Part shown: positions 1-11,355 of the stretch, piece after piece
Layout: each line of letters starts with the position of its first letter
Numbering within the stretch: position 1 is the first letter of the stretch
Assembly (NCBI RefSeq): GCF_024323335.1
Contig: NC_066581.1
Span: forward strand, 443,883,816-443,947,815
Direction: 5' to 3'
Length of the DNA: 64,000 nt
DNA from: Lathyrus oleraceus
Lineage: Eukaryota > Streptophyta > Magnoliopsida > Fabales > Fabaceae
Program-made: the position numbers and the translations under genes
Notes under the pieces: model-generated
The model's input: the letters and a program-made list of their open reading frames with translations, nothing else
Databases searched by the model: none
Told to the model about the DNA's origin: nothing

Positions 1-2408
1 TCTGCTTCGTGTCTATCCACGCATTTGAGCATAACCATATCGAAGTTTCTCTTGTAAATCACATTGCTATTCAGGTAGAAGTTGCCACCTAATCTCCTCA
101 AAGTCTTCTTATCTTTCAATGATGCCCCAGGCGGGTAGATTTGACTTTGGAGAAAACACTTGATATTAAAATACCACGGCTTTTCATCTTTAACTTCTTT
201 AACAGCAAACACATGAGTTGGCCTATCAAGATGCATCACAGTTAAATTAGGAACTTCATTCAAGAATTTCTCCATAATCATTGAAGCTAATGTTGCAAGA
301 GCATATGCCATCTGGTTTTCATCTCGAGGAATATGATAAAACTCAACCATTGTAAAGAAAGTTGAAATCTTCCTTGCATAATCTCTATATGGTATCAAAC
401 CAGGTTGATTCGTCTCCCATTCACCTTTGATCTGATTCACAACCAAAGCTGAATCTCCATAGACGTCAAGATACTTGATTCTGAGATCAATGGCCTATTC
501 AAGCCCCATAATGCAAGCTTCATACTCAACCATATTGTTTTTACACTTGAAAGTTAGTCTAGCTGTAAATGAAAAATGTAAGCCTTGAGGAGTAATAATC
601 ACTGCCACAATTCCATTACCATATTGGTTAACAGCTCCATCAAATACCATGCCCTACTGGGGACCAGGTTCTGGCCCTTCTTCAAGCAATGGTTCATTAG
701 AATTTTTTAATTTTCAGGTACAAAATCTCTTCGTCAGGAAAATCATATTGTACTGACTGATAGTCCTCAACCAGTTGGTGAGCCAAGTGGTCAGCCAAGA
801 CATTACCTTTAATCTCTTTTTGAGATCGGTATTCAATATCATACTTTGAGAACAATGTCTGCCAACAAGAAATCCTCCTAGTTAAAGCAGACTTCTCAAA
901 AATGTACTTGATTGGATCCATTTTGGAAATCAACCAAGTAGAATGATTCAACATATACTAGCGTAGACGCTTAGCTGCCCAAGCCAATGCACAACGGTTT
1001 TTTTCAAGCATAGAATATCAAGTCTCACAGTCGGTGAATTTCTTACTGAGGTAGTAAATTGCATATTCTTTTCTCCCAAATTCATCTTGCTGACCAAGAA
1101 CACAGCCCATACTCTCATCAAGCAAAGTCAAATATCTGATCAAAGGTCATCCCTCAACAGGTGGAGTCAGAATCAGAGGCTCAATCTAATATTCCTTGAT
1201 ACTGTCAAAAGCTTTTTAGAAATCCTCGGTCTAATCACAAGACTGACCATTCTGAATAAGCTTGAATATAGGTGCACACGTGACACTCATGTGCGATATA
1301 AATTTTAAGATATAATTCAAGTGGCCGAGAAAACCTCTTACTTGCTTCTCAGTTTTGGGCGCAAGCATTTCTTGTATTGCTTTGACCTTGGCAGGATCAA
1401 CTTCAATACCCTTCTCGCTGACAATAAAGCCCAACAACTTACCAGAACAAACACCAAAAGTACACGTATTGGGATTCAGGCGGAGTTTATACTTCCTTAA
1501 ACGCTGGAATAACTTCAACAAATGATCAACATGCTCTTATTCTTCACTTGATTTGGCAATCATATCATCAACATTGACTTCGATCTCTTTATGCATCATA
1601 TCATGAAAAAGAGTTGCCATAGCTCTCTGGTATGTTGCACCAGCATTCTTTAAACCGAAAGGCGTCACTCTATAACAGAATCTTCCCCAGGGTCTAATGA
1701 ATGTGGTCTTCTCCATATCTTTGGGTGCCATCTTGATTTGATTATAACCGGAAAATTCGTCCATAAGCGAAAAGACTTTGAATTTAATTGTATTGTCTAC
1801 CAACAAATAAATGTGCGGCTGAGGGAAATCATCTTTTGGACTAGCTTTATTCAAATCTCTATAATCGACACACATACAAACTTTTCCATCCTTGTTTGGC
1901 ACATGCACAATATTGGCCACCCACTGCAGATACTCAGCAGTAACAAGAAAACCAACATCAATCTGCTTCTGCATCAATCTGCTTCTGCACTTCCTCTTCA
2001 ATCTTCACTACCATATCAGGATGAGTTCTTCTCAACTTTTTCTTGATCGGCGGGCATTCTGGTGTCAACGGAAATCTACACTCCACAATCTCAGAATCCA
2101 AACCAAGCATGTCTTGATAGGACCAAGCAAACACATCTGAATATTCTCGAAGAAGATCAATCAACCCCTTCTTAACCTCTGGACACAGTTGAGACCCAAT
2201 CTTGACTTCCTTCACATCATTTTCGGAACCCAAGTTGACTAGCTCAATCTGCTCTTCAAATGGTTGAATGGCTTTTTCCTCATGCTCAAGTAGATGAGAT
2301 AATTCATCAGATACTTCTTCATCAGTCTCTTCCTCAGCCTCAAACACAAGGTAGTCAAAGTTTGGAGAAGGAGTAGGATCATTGTATTCAATGGGTTTGG
2401 GAACCAAC
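1..2408 (-). pseudogene. Ogre-A pol exon 2 remnant: RT, RNase H and second RNase H (integrase cut off by window edge)
   Basis: This aligns colinearly with 51588-53977 of Ogre-E. RT lies at about 1250-2250, with fragments that keep the VDYRDLNKASPKDDFP and FGLKNAGATYQRAM blocks. The first RNase H and connection lie at about 700-1200. The second RNase H, with the TNNMAEYEA-type block read in broken frames, lies at about 1-690. The polymerase active site, YVDD in Ogre-E, reads NVDD here (codon at 1573-1575). A 16-bp tandem duplication (1957-1972 and 1973-1988) shifts the frame inside RT. A TAG at 958-960 replaces a glutamine codon. The product would have been reverse transcriptase and RNase H making the cDNA, and this copy cannot be active. 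The window starts just before the integrase zinc-binding region. Confidence 0.85.
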
Positions 2409-2663
2409 CTGCATAATAATTTGATATTTTGATTTTAGAAAAGTGAATTATGGTCAAATATTATGCAGATGGACAATTATTATTTATTTATTTATGTTTG
2501 TTATGATTACCATTTTCAGAAAGGCAAAAAGTAAAAATAAAACATCATATATGTGGATGAATAGAATTGCATTTTATTAATGATAATTGAAAATGCCTAA
2601 CAATGTTAACTTCTCCCTTAGGCATAGGAGAAGGATTTTTCTTAAAACATGAAAACAAATTAC
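2409..2663 (-). other. Putative Ogre intron between protease and RT (copy A, 255 bp)
   Basis: On the minus strand the donor is GTAAT immediately after the last protease codons and the acceptor is TTATGCAG. The same boundaries appear in Ogre-B and Ogre-E. Removing these bases joins the protease frame to the RT frame in phase, and in copy A no stop is met at the join. A spliced intron at this place is known for Ogre. The exact boundaries here are my inference from the three aligned copies. Confidence 0.7.
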
Positions 2664-5600
2664 TTAGAGCGGTGAACAATAACGGGAACATTAACAGCAA
2701 CCCAATTGTTACAAGTCTTGCCATGCGTCACAAAGATGGCGCAGTCTTCATCTTCATCATCCTCGGTTGCAACAGCTGAGTGTTGTTCATTACCATGGAT
2801 GAACCCTCCTCTACGGAAACTCAGTTGCACTTCTTCAGCTTTGATGTTGAATGACCCTTGTTGAAATCCCAATTCGGCTCTATTTTTGTTCTCTCCAACT
2901 TCTACCAGACGGCCTCACTGCTTTGTACTTCCTGCCTCAATATCTTTTTGAGCATCTTTGAAAGAAGACATGGGTGCCCCAGTTTTCTTCACTTCAGTAA
3001 TAGACAAGACTTGGAACGAAGTTCCAACCTCCTCCTCAGGTTCGACATATGTAAAAGATGACAGATGGCTCACTAAAAGTGTCTTCTCTCCACCAACAAC
3101 GACATGCTTGCCGTTCTTCATAAATTTAAGCTTCTGGTGCAGAGTGGACGTTACAGCTCCTGCTTCATGAATCCATGGCCTTCCCAATAAACGGTTATAG
3201 GCCGAGTGGATATCCATTAATTGAAAAGTAATTTGAAATCACTCGTACCTATCTTCACTGGAAAGTCCACTTCTCCAATGACGGTTTTGCGAGAACCATC
3301 AAATGTTTTGACAATCAAGCCACTGTACCTCATCGGGGTGCCTTGATAGGATAATCTGGACAAAGTTGATTTAAGGAGTACATTCAGAGAAGAATCGATA
3401 TCAAACAACACATTGGACAGCACATCCTCCTTGCAGTTCATTGAAATATGTAGCGCCAGATTGTGATTTCTACCTTCCTCAGGAAGTTCTTCATCACAAA
3501 AACTCAGATTGTTGCAAGAAGTAATGTTAGCCATAATATGGTCAAACTGATCCACAGTAACATCGTGCTCGACATAGGCTTGCTCTAGTACTTTTTGCAA
3601 TGCTTCTCTGTGCGCTTCGGAATTCATCAACAGAGACAACACTGAAATCTTCGACGGGGTTTGGAGCAGCTGCTCCACCACATTAAACTCACTCTTCTTA
3701 ATCAACCTTAGCACTTCATCATCATCGTTAGGCTCCAGTTTGCTGGATTCACCAGACTGATACGCTGGAGCACTAACTGGATTAACTGTATGTACATCAA
3801 CTTTCTTACTGACTATAGCCTCTTCTACCTCCTTCGGAAAGACCGTACCCAAGACACGATCGCTACGGGTCACCTTTGCTATATCAGTTATATTCACTAC
3901 GGAATTTGTCGTAGGCAATGGAACCTCTTGACCGTTCTCCATCGTCGTGGCATTATACTGATAAGGAACAGCTTTATCGGATGCATATGGGACAGGGTCC
4001 ACTAACCGTATTACCAACGGCGATACCGATCTATTGACGTTGTTACTGCTGCTACTATCAAATTGAATCACTACCCGCTCAGGGGTCTTGAACACATGAA
4101 TAATTACATTAACATCATCTCCAAAATGACGGGACTGGAAAGTTTGAATAAGCCCTTCATCCATTAACCTCTGAATATCCCTCTTGACAATGACACATCC
4201 TCGAGGGTTCACACTGCAGATTGCACAACCATCATGGTCATGCTCACATTCACTAACCAGGAAAATATCCTTATGCATCGTCACTAAGGACCTTATAATA
4301 AAGCGGACGTCATAAATCTCCAACTCCCCAGGACAACCATCGACCATGTTGACAGCGGAGTTACCATGGGCACGCAATGGATTAGCTTTTACATTCGGCA
4401 CATAGTCCTCAAAGGACACCATCGCACTCTTCACAAGATTTGGTACCTTATACTTCAATGGATAGAAGTTCTCAATATCATGGTCGGGAGCTCCTTGGTA
4501 AAAGGCACAACGGAGTTCAGGCTTGAACCACCATGGAAGTAGCTCGGGAATTTGAGGTGGATTTCTTGGTTCAAGTAGGTTCTTGAGAACCAAAGATGGG
4601 TAAAGTTCGGCGTATGACATAGGAACAGGGTCAAAGGCGACCTTCTTCCTCTCGAAGTTTTGTTATTGATTATTATTGTTGTTGTTGTTGTTGGTTCTTT
4701 GTTACGGTTGTTGTTGACGTTGATGTTGAATTGGCACTGATTGATTGTTGGAATTGTTTGAAAACACTAGAATTACTGATGAAACTTGATGTTGATGCTG
4801 ACACGGTTGAGGGTTTCTTCTGACATGAGGCCTCATTTTCCTCCTCACAGATACTGAATTGGTTTCCCTTCCTTCTTCTTGGCAAAACCACTTCCATATT
4901 TCTTATTGGACGACACCTCTTCCTTTGACAAATGTCCCTCACGGACTCCTTCCTCTAACCTCATCCCCATGTTTAGCATCTCGGTAAAGTCACCGGGGGC
5001 ACTAGAAATCATATGTTCTTAATAAAACGAATTTAGGGTCTTCAGGAAAATCTTCTTCATCTCCTTCTCTTCCAATGGAGGATTAATCTGAGCAGCAAGT
5101 TCCCTCCACCTTTGAGCATACTCTTTGAATGTCTCTTTGTCCTTATGAGACATAGACCTCAGTTGGTCTCTATCAGGCTCCATGTCCATATTATACATGT
5201 ATTGTTTCACAAAGGTTTCTCCCAAATCATTAAACGTACGAACACTTGCACTATCTAGCCCCATATACCATCTTAGAGCAGCACCAGTCAAACTGTCTTG
5301 AAAGTAGTGAATCAATAACTGATCATTATCATTTTGACTTGACATTTTTCTAGCGTACATAACAAGGTGGCTAAGTGGACAAGTATTTCCCTTATACTTT
5401 TCAAAGTCATGGACTTTGAACTTCATCGGGATCTTCACATTTGGTACCAAGCAAAGTTCAGCAGCACTCTTACCAAACAAGTCTTTTCCTCTCAATGTTT
5501 TCAACTCTTTGCGCAGCTCAAGGAACTGATCCTTCATTTCATCCATCTTCTCATAAACATTTGGTCCCTCAGACGACTCAGAATGGTATATGGTGTCCTC

Positions 5601-6005
5601 AACACGAGGCAAGGTATGAACAACTGGAGGTGGCATAGACATGATCGGGCCAGATGCCGGCATAGAAGAAAATGTGGGTGCAAACCCTTCAGGCATGAAA
5701 TTTGGTGGCATCCCCCACGGTAATCCAGCAGGCATAGTTAGACCGGATTGAGTAGCAGTAACAGGCATGGTTGAGGTAGCAACCTCGGAGATGATAGTCC
5801 TCTAGGGAGGAGGAGTTGCAGGAGTTGGTGAAGACTGATTCTGTGTAGTAAGAACAGACTCCATCATGGCAGTTAGATGAGCAATCTCATCCTTCCATTC
5901 TTTGTTCTCTTGTTCCAAATGCTCCATAATTCTAGGTTTATTGGCGCGAGTGTTGTATCGATGAGTCAGCTTGGCTGAGGCACAAAAGAATAATTGATAA
6001 GACAT
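2664..6005 (-). pseudogene. Ogre-A gag-protease, decayed
   Basis: The N-terminal gag fragment at 5802-6005 has the LTHRYNTRAN start region shared by copies B and E, then a coiled segment. A stop at about 5800 precedes a long fragment at 5019-5768 with a Pro/Met-rich stretch and the retrotransposon gag core (FEKYKGNTCPLSHLV, YFQDSLTGAALRWYM). A frame-shifted Gln/Ser-rich stretch follows (4673-4942), then 3217-4620 with the C-terminal gag and protease start, and 2664-3217 with the protease end. The protease motif DTG of copy E reads DID here, and the zinc-knuckle-like region has lost its last Cys and a His. Capsid and protease function is lost. Confidence 0.85.
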
Positions 6006-6360
6006 CTGGGAGAAGAAAACCTGCTATGTAAATGATGCATGAAATGCAATATTTTTTTTGTTTATTTTATTTCAAGGAACATACGAAGTTCTATTTGCAA
6101 ATAATAACAATAGTAACAATTTGATTGACAATAAAATTTATTTCTATTCATAAAATTTGGAAGGATTACACTGAGTACAATTTCAAAAACCAAAGTACAA
6201 ATACAAGAGAAAATGAAACTAATCATCCTAAGGATCCCCTAACAACAGTTTCAGATGATCTGGCTACTGGTGCGTACTTCCTTTGGATGTGTCGGATCTC
6301 GAACTCAAAAGATGTCTTCATCTGAGCCTTCTCATGGACAAACTGGTCAACAATCTTCTT
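6006..6360 (-). other. Ogre-A spacer between ORF1 and gag
   Basis: This is an AT-rich noncoding stretch with no ORF that I support. It corresponds to 23951-24164 in Ogre-B and about 57546-57811 in Ogre-E, sharing a track around the words for ATGATGCATG and a T-rich run. Confidence 0.6.
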
Positions 6361-7734
6361 TCAAGCACCGGAAGGCTGAGGCATACTAGAGGAAGATGGA
6401 CCCTTTGGCTCTCTCTGTCTCTTCACTGCTCGTTCTTCAAGAAGTTCAGCAAGCGCGTCTTTCTCCTTTGACTCAAGCTGCAACTCCTCATGCTTTCGAC
6501 TTAAAGAATAGAACCGCTCTTCCCACATATCTTTCTCTTGCTTCATCTTGGCAAGTGCGTCTTCCAACTCCTCCATATCTTGGTTAGGGAGAGTTGATGG
6601 CTCAGCCACAACCAAAGACATAAGTCTTTCAAAAGCATATGGCATCTTCAATTTCAAAGCTCTCTTCTTCACCCAAGTAGTGTAAGCTTCCAAAGCTACG
6701 CAGTTGCACGGACCAAGCTCGGATCTTCCTTTCCTATGCACATTATGCCAAGCATGTATCCTCTTCTGCTTCAAATGTTGGGGATCTTTACCCTCTTGAT
6801 AGAAAATACCTTCTAACTGAGTGTTATTAGGTTTGTCTCTCAAGGGGAACCCAAGTTGACAACGAGCCAAAACAGGGTTGTAGTTGATTCCTCCATGTGC
6901 ACCAATGAGGGGCACACTAGAGAATTCACCACAACTATCAATAATATCCAAGCTACCCAATGCAGAGGCATACCAAACAATATCATCATTAGTTAGGGAA
7001 ATAATTCTCTGAGACCACCATAGACATTGCTTGTTCTCCATAAAAGTAGACGTCTGAGGCAAGTCCAAAATAATCCACTTGTACAGAAGAGGAACACAGA
7101 ACACAATAGTCCCACCACCTTTAGAAATCCTCAAATGCAAAGAGAAATACATATCACACAACAGAGTAGGCACATGATTCCCAATCAAGAAGATTCTAAT
7201 TGCATTAACATCAACAAAACCATCAATGTTAGGAAACAAAGCCAGACCATAGATGATCAACACAAAGATGGCTTCAAAAGCGTCCATACTACTGGCTTGA
7301 GAAGAGGTAGTAACTTTCCCTATGAGAAACTCATAAGTCAACCCAAACATTCCTCCTTTCTTCACCCAATGAGCCTCAATCTTAGACTTCTTCAGATGAA
7401 GAGCTTCAGCTATAAGATGAGATATGGAAATCTCCTCCAATCTACTAAAAGACACCTTGTCAGAAACAAGTATTCCCAAGATATGGGCATACTCCTTTAA
7501 CATAGGCATAAGCTGATAATCGGGAAAAGTGAAGCAACGGTAGAGAGGATCATAAAACTGAACCAACACACTCAAGAGTCCTTCAACTACATCAATAGAT
7601 AACATAGACAAAAGCTTTCCATGACGTTGCTTGAAGTCTAAGGGATCTAATACAAAGGATGATAACTTCCTTAGCTCTTTCAGGTCGGGACATCTAAAAC
7701 TGTACTTCTTAGTGTTCCTTCGTCCATAATCCAT
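6361..7734 (-). CDS. Ogre-A ORF1 protein (about 457 aa, function unknown, open frame)
   Basis: This is the additional ORF that Ogre elements carry between the leader and gag. The start at 7734 (MDYGRRNTKKYSF) was chosen because copy B begins at the equivalent ATG (25613), although the frame is open further upstream to 7905. The first 330 residues are a conserved globular region containing FYDPLYRCFTFPDYQLMP, FEAIFVLIIYGLALFPN and LLYKWIILDLPQ blocks. I associate these with the plant DUF7745 / plant-mobile-domain-like family found in legume retroelements (recalled, not searched). The last 90 residues are rich in Glu, Lys and Leu and look like a coiled coil, ending in a basic, Ser-rich tail. 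No catalytic motif is recognised. It is striking that this frame is intact while gag-pol of the same copy is ruined. Confidence 0.75.
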   Translation of the reverse strand: MDYGRRNTKKYSFRCPDLKELRKLSSFVLDPLDFKQRHGKLLSMLSIDVVEGLLSVLVQFYDPLYRCFTFPDYQLMPMLKEYAHILGILVSDKVSFSRLEEISISHLIAEALHLKKSKIEAHWVKKGGMFGLTYEFLIGKVTTSSQASSMDAFEAIFVLIIYGLALFPNIDGFVDVNAIRIFLIGNHVPTLLCDMYFSLHLRISKGGGTIVFCVPLLYKWIILDLPQTSTFMENKQCLWWSQRIISLTNDDIVWYASALGSLDIIDSCGEFSSVPLIGAHGGINYNPVLARCQLGFPLRDKPNNTQLEGIFYQEGKDPQHLKQKRIHAWHNVHRKGRSELGPCNCVALEAYTTWVKKRALKLKMPYAFERLMSLVVAEPSTLPNQDMEELEDALAKMKQEKDMWEERFYSLSRKHEELQLESKEKDALAELLEERAVKRQREPKGPSSSSMPQPSGA

Positions 7735-8613
7735 GGTCTGAAAATATTTGCAAATAAAACCACAGTTCCTTGAAGTTATTTTTCGTGTGATGAATGTTAT
7801 GATGCACATGAATGCATGAATGTAACAATCATAAATAAGGGACCACACATAAGGAAAACAAACAAAGGCCAAGGGATGAATCAATCCATTGTCAAGATCA
7901 ATCATCCATTTTGGTGGATTATGGTTTTCACCTTATCAACACCCAAGTTCCATTGATATTGACAAGACTGGATTGGATCAACCAAGAATAAAAGGGTTTG
8001 TTGTGAGTCACGAGCATGGAGACAAGTTAAGAACCATCCCAAATGAGTGTACTAAGGATAAAAACCTGTAGGTCATGTCCTAAAAGTTCCCAGAGTCTTA
8101 ATTCCATCTATCGGATATTATAAGTTAGGATGATTGACTCATCAACCCATAATATTCTCAAGAGAAACTCGTCTGAGTGTAGTATCGCGTAACAACTGTT
8201 ATCAAGTCTACACCTGAACAGTCTCCACACTACATCCTAAATTAGACAAGTTGGGTTAAATGTTCTACGGTCCTCAGCTTCTCGGACCCCAAATCAGAGA
8301 AAGTAATGCCTAATCACAAATAACTTGTGTGACATCAATAGCTCCAAAAGGCTCTCCACTTAGTAGATGGGTCTCAAGCCAACTTGTTAAGGACTACTCC
8401 ACACAAGTCGAACATGACTATACCATCCTCTTATCTTAATTGCACTCAAGTTTGGGTTAGAACTTTTCTCACCACTCAAATATCACCAAGCACAACAAGC
8501 AGATTATATCATACAAACAAGTATACAAACATCAAATATACAATTATATACACATGAAGAAGTAGGCAAAACCCACTGAGGACTACTCCCCAGCAGAGTC
8601 GCCACTTAATTTC
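7735..8613 (-). other. Ogre-A leader between PBS and ORF1
   Basis: No gene is seen in this 5' untranslated leader, which is colinear with 25614-26627 of Ogre-B. It holds an imperfect 14-bp inverted repeat (7889-7902 with 7952-7965) enclosing a small inner hairpin (ATCCA / TGGAT). The arms differ from the equivalent hairpin in Ogre-B but still pair. Confidence 0.65.
8585..8604 (-). other. Ogre-A primer binding site
   Basis: On the minus strand it reads TGGCGACTCTGCTGGGGA, nine bases after the LTR end. TGGCGACT is the complement of a tRNA 3' end finishing in GTCGCCA and agrees with the tRNA-Arg-type PBS described for Ogre. Confidence 0.75.
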
Positions 8614-8677
8614 TGTAGCGGTAAATTCATGACCATTAAGCTATGGATAAACTTAACATCAATAAAACCAGAGTCGT
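8614..8677 (-). repeat. Ogre-A 5' LTR, terminal fragment
   Basis: In plus orientation the LTR edge begins TGTAGCGG, as in the other Ogre LTRs, and runs 64 bp to a GAGTCG that other family members continue as GAGTCGCCACCG. At 8678 the sequence changes to the start of LTR-C in the opposite direction, so this LTR was split by that insertion. The rest lies right of the window if it survives. Confidence 0.75.
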
Positions 8678-8728
8678 TGTATGACCCCAATTTTGACCCT
8701 AAGATCCCTCATGCAATTTCATCATATG
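8678..8728 (+). repeat. LTR-C, first fragment (LTR start, plus strand)
   Basis: It starts TGTATGACCCCAATTTTG, the canonical Ogre LTR start (TGTAAGACCCC in the others), reading left to right. After 51 bp it is interrupted by Ogre-B. The sequence resumes at 31281 once the ATATG target duplication is collapsed. Confidence 0.75.
8724..8728. repeat. Target site duplication of Ogre-B, left copy (ATATG)
   Basis: ATATG lies directly before the LTR edge TGTAGCGG at 8729. The identical ATATG follows the other LTR edge at 31276-31280. A 5-bp duplication is normal for this superfamily. Confidence 0.9.
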
Positions 8729-8939
8729 TGTAGCGGTGTATTCGTCACCATTGGAAATATTAACTAAATCCAAGGTAAATCATACAAAGTCGAGTCGCCA
8801 CCGCACTTCTATTTATCCAAAGGAATGGTTAGAAAGCGAACAAAAACCTATAAAGTTTTACAAACAAAACTAGTAAAAGACAGAGATCTAGGTAAGGGGG
8901 TTGGTTATGTCATGGGAAGGTGTTAGGCACCCACAACAT

Positions 8940-8955
8940 CCTAGGTACTCCTAGG
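8940..8955 (-). other. LTR hairpin III with AGTA loop (Ogre-B 3' LTR)
   Basis: This is a perfect 6-bp stem CCTAGG/CCTAGG with loop TACT (AGTA in the element RNA). Equivalent positions have different but still pairing arms in LTR-D and LTR-G. Confidence 0.65.
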
Positions 8956-9069
8956 GAGCCCTTTTCAGAACTTGTTGCAAAGGTTATTGTTTATGAAAAT
9001 ATTTTGTGCAAACATGATTGAAGAGATGAGAAGAGAATGTACAAATTTATTTACATTTTTTATGTTTGG

Positions 9070-9128
9070 ATGGATGAACCCATTGCCTACGTACCCTCTC
9101 ATGAAAGATAAGGATCAAAACCTCGTAG
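9070..9128 (-). other. Composite LTR structure (hairpin I plus CTACG/CGTAG unit), Ogre-B 3' LTR
   Basis: ATGG (9070-9073) pairs with CCAT (9080-9083). CTACGTA follows, and CGTAG (9124-9128) closes on CTACG. The same arrangement with changed arms is found in LTRs C, D, E and G. Confidence 0.55.
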
Positions 9129-9750
9129 TTCGGCTAAAAGATTTCAAAACAGTGAGTGGATTGATTGGTCCAAAAGCCTTAAGGTCTTTTGTTATCAAAG
9201 GGAGAAAACTCGACCTGAAAAACCACAAGTCCATCATGTGAGAATAACTTCAACATGCTAGTGAGGGGTTAACCCTATAATAAGCATGGAAGTCTTACAA
9301 TTCAATCACTAAGGATAAAGGTGAGTATTATATCTACCACAAGGATATGAAAAATTTGATTAAGAAGTGGACATATGAGAACCACAAAAGAAGACACATT
9401 TGAGTGGGTTGCATTAACCAATTAGAAGTATGTACAAAAATGGTCAAAGTTGACTTAAAGATTCAATTCAAAATGAGTATTATGAAAAGAAAGTTTGAAA
9501 ATCAAAGGCATAAGGCCTAGGTTTCTAATGTTGAAAACAAGTCAAAATGTTTGCACAAAAGTTTTTTGGTTTTGGGTTAAGGATGGAAAAGGATCAAGGT
9601 TAAGCATGCAAGAGGTGGGGAAAAGGAAATAAAACCACAAATAGGAGTTCCTTTCTCGAGATCATAGAGATGATCCAAGTAAGTTCCTTTGGAATTAGGC
9701 AACACAAGGTATAAACAATAAGCAAGTCTCAAAAGAGAACCACAGAAAGA

Positions 9751-9993
9751 GGAAACAGAATGCCAATCAATGGTCTTACATCCAACTCCTAACAACAAAA
9801 CTGGAAACAGAATGCCAATAGATGGGCTTACATCCAACTCCACAAAAAAACAAGAAACAGAATGCCAATAGATGGACTTAGATCCGACTCCTCAAAACAA
9901 CAGGAAACAGAATGCCAATAGATGGACTTATATCTAACTCCTCAAAACAAATAGGAAACAGAATGCCAATAGATGGACTTATATCCGACTCCA
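9751..9993 (-). repeat. LTR minisatellite, five units of about 50 bp (Ogre-B 3' LTR)
   Basis: The core AACAGAATGCCAATAGATGG followed by a CTTA...CCGACTCC tail repeats five times with small changes. The same array is at 27650-27892 in the 5' LTR. Related arrays occupy the matching place in LTR-G (11637-11845) and LTR-E (41377-41622). Confidence 0.85.
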
Positions 9994-11339
9994 AACAAAC
10001 AAATGAGCAAAAGCAAACACATGCAAAGCAATCAAGCAAACAATGCATCACACTCTATATACAAACAAAAGGCTCAATCAAATAGGTGGGCTTTAGTAAG
10101 AGGGGTCATATCAACCTCGACAAACAAGCCAAACTGTATCAGGTAATCTGTGAGCTCTTAACCACTAACATTGAGAGTTAGGGTGAAGCTGATCAAATAT
10201 GGAAATGAGGATGAGACCTCATGCTCTTAACCCTGGCCTGGGTGAGCTTATGCAATGAAAGCGTGGGGATCCAGAATGTGGGATCCTATTCCACTTGACA
10301 GACTCTAAACAAGATCTTGGGTGCTTGTTCAAAAGCATCAGCACGTAGTGCGAGCATAATGAACGACTCACTGAATAACAGGGGATTGATTGCTAATCCC
10401 TTCTATTTGTCAATTGCCTCTTCACTTAGGAGGACTTATCAAATAACATGCCTCATTTTAGAGGTCTTTGGCACAAATGTAAACAATCACAAACAGAGCC
10501 TCATAAGGAGGACTTTAGCCAAATGCCTGCCAAAAAGGTGACAGGACTTCCAGACTACATGGAGTAAGAGAGTAGCTACCTAAGTGGTGTATCAACCATA
10601 ATCCAAAGCTCAACCAAGAGCTAAAAGCAAGCAACTAATGTACCTGTACAAAAGCTAAGCAGTTAATATCTCAGTCAGAAAACAAACAGACAAACAGTCC
10701 AACTTTTACACAAGTCAATGAGCAATGATCAAGCAATCAAATGAAGCAATGAGCTCAAGCCTATCACTTAGAATCCTACAAAACAACAATGTGTTAGTAT
10801 TCAAATCATTTGTATCTCACAAAGTGAGACCAAACCAATCATCAATGCTGAATGTCCAAACCTGAAACACAGAGCACAATTAGTTTATGTACAAAACACT
10901 AGTACAAAGACTAGGTTCAAAACCAAATCAAATGATGAAAACAGAAGTCAATCTTTTGCACAAAGCAAGTTCAAACATGTCATAAGATGTCCTCAAAAGG
11001 ACCAGCATCAATTCACATGGCAAAGGCATCAAATGATCAATGTAAAGCAAAGGCAAGCAAATGTGCACAACATGGACATCCAAGTTAGAAAATCCAAATC
11101 AAAACAGAAAAGCATCCAATGATCATGAAATTTTTTATTCAAGTTATTCATGCTATTCTCGCATTACGCGAAAAACCAGCGGGAAAACGAAACAACAGAG
11201 CCGCCACCGTGCCTTATTTATCCCAAAAGAGGGAAAGGAAACGCTCGAAGTAAACCTGGAAAAGACATGGTCTCGCGACCAAAGAGAATGGGATCGGGAG
11301 TCGGTTATGCAAAGGGAAGGTATTAGCACCCCTACGCAT

Positions 11340-11355
11340 CCGTCGTACTCGACGG
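11340..11355 (-). other. LTR hairpin III with AGTA loop (LTR-G variant)
   Basis: The stem CCGTCG/CGACGG has loop TACT (AGTA on the element strand). The arms are fully different from those of Ogre-B at 8940-8955 yet pair perfectly. Confidence 0.65.

Larger units (their letters stand above)
1..8677 (-). mobile_element. Ogre-A: old, decayed Ogre (Ty3/gypsy Tat) element, left end outside window
   Basis: Read on the minus strand, the order from high to low coordinates is 5' LTR remnant, PBS, leader, ORF1, gag, protease, intron, RT and RNase H. Integrase, 3' UTR and 3' LTR would lie left of position 1. The order and homology match Ogre-E at 50514-59176 throughout. It is the oldest layer of the nest because LTR-C interrupts its LTR, and its gag-pol is broken many times, although ORF1 is still open. 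The family call (Ogre) rests on the extra ORF1, the pro/RT intron, the PBS type and the large size. Confidence 0.85.

Noticed and set aside
7027..7500. 157-aa plus-strand ORF antisense to Ogre-A ORF1
   Set aside because: It is a shadow frame of a coding region. Similar antisense frames occur opposite ORF1 in the other copies.
9751..9993. Regular repeats that superficially resemble a CRISPR array
   Set aside because: Units are about 50 bp with no unique spacers, the genome is plant-like, and the array is an LTR minisatellite shared by several LTRs.
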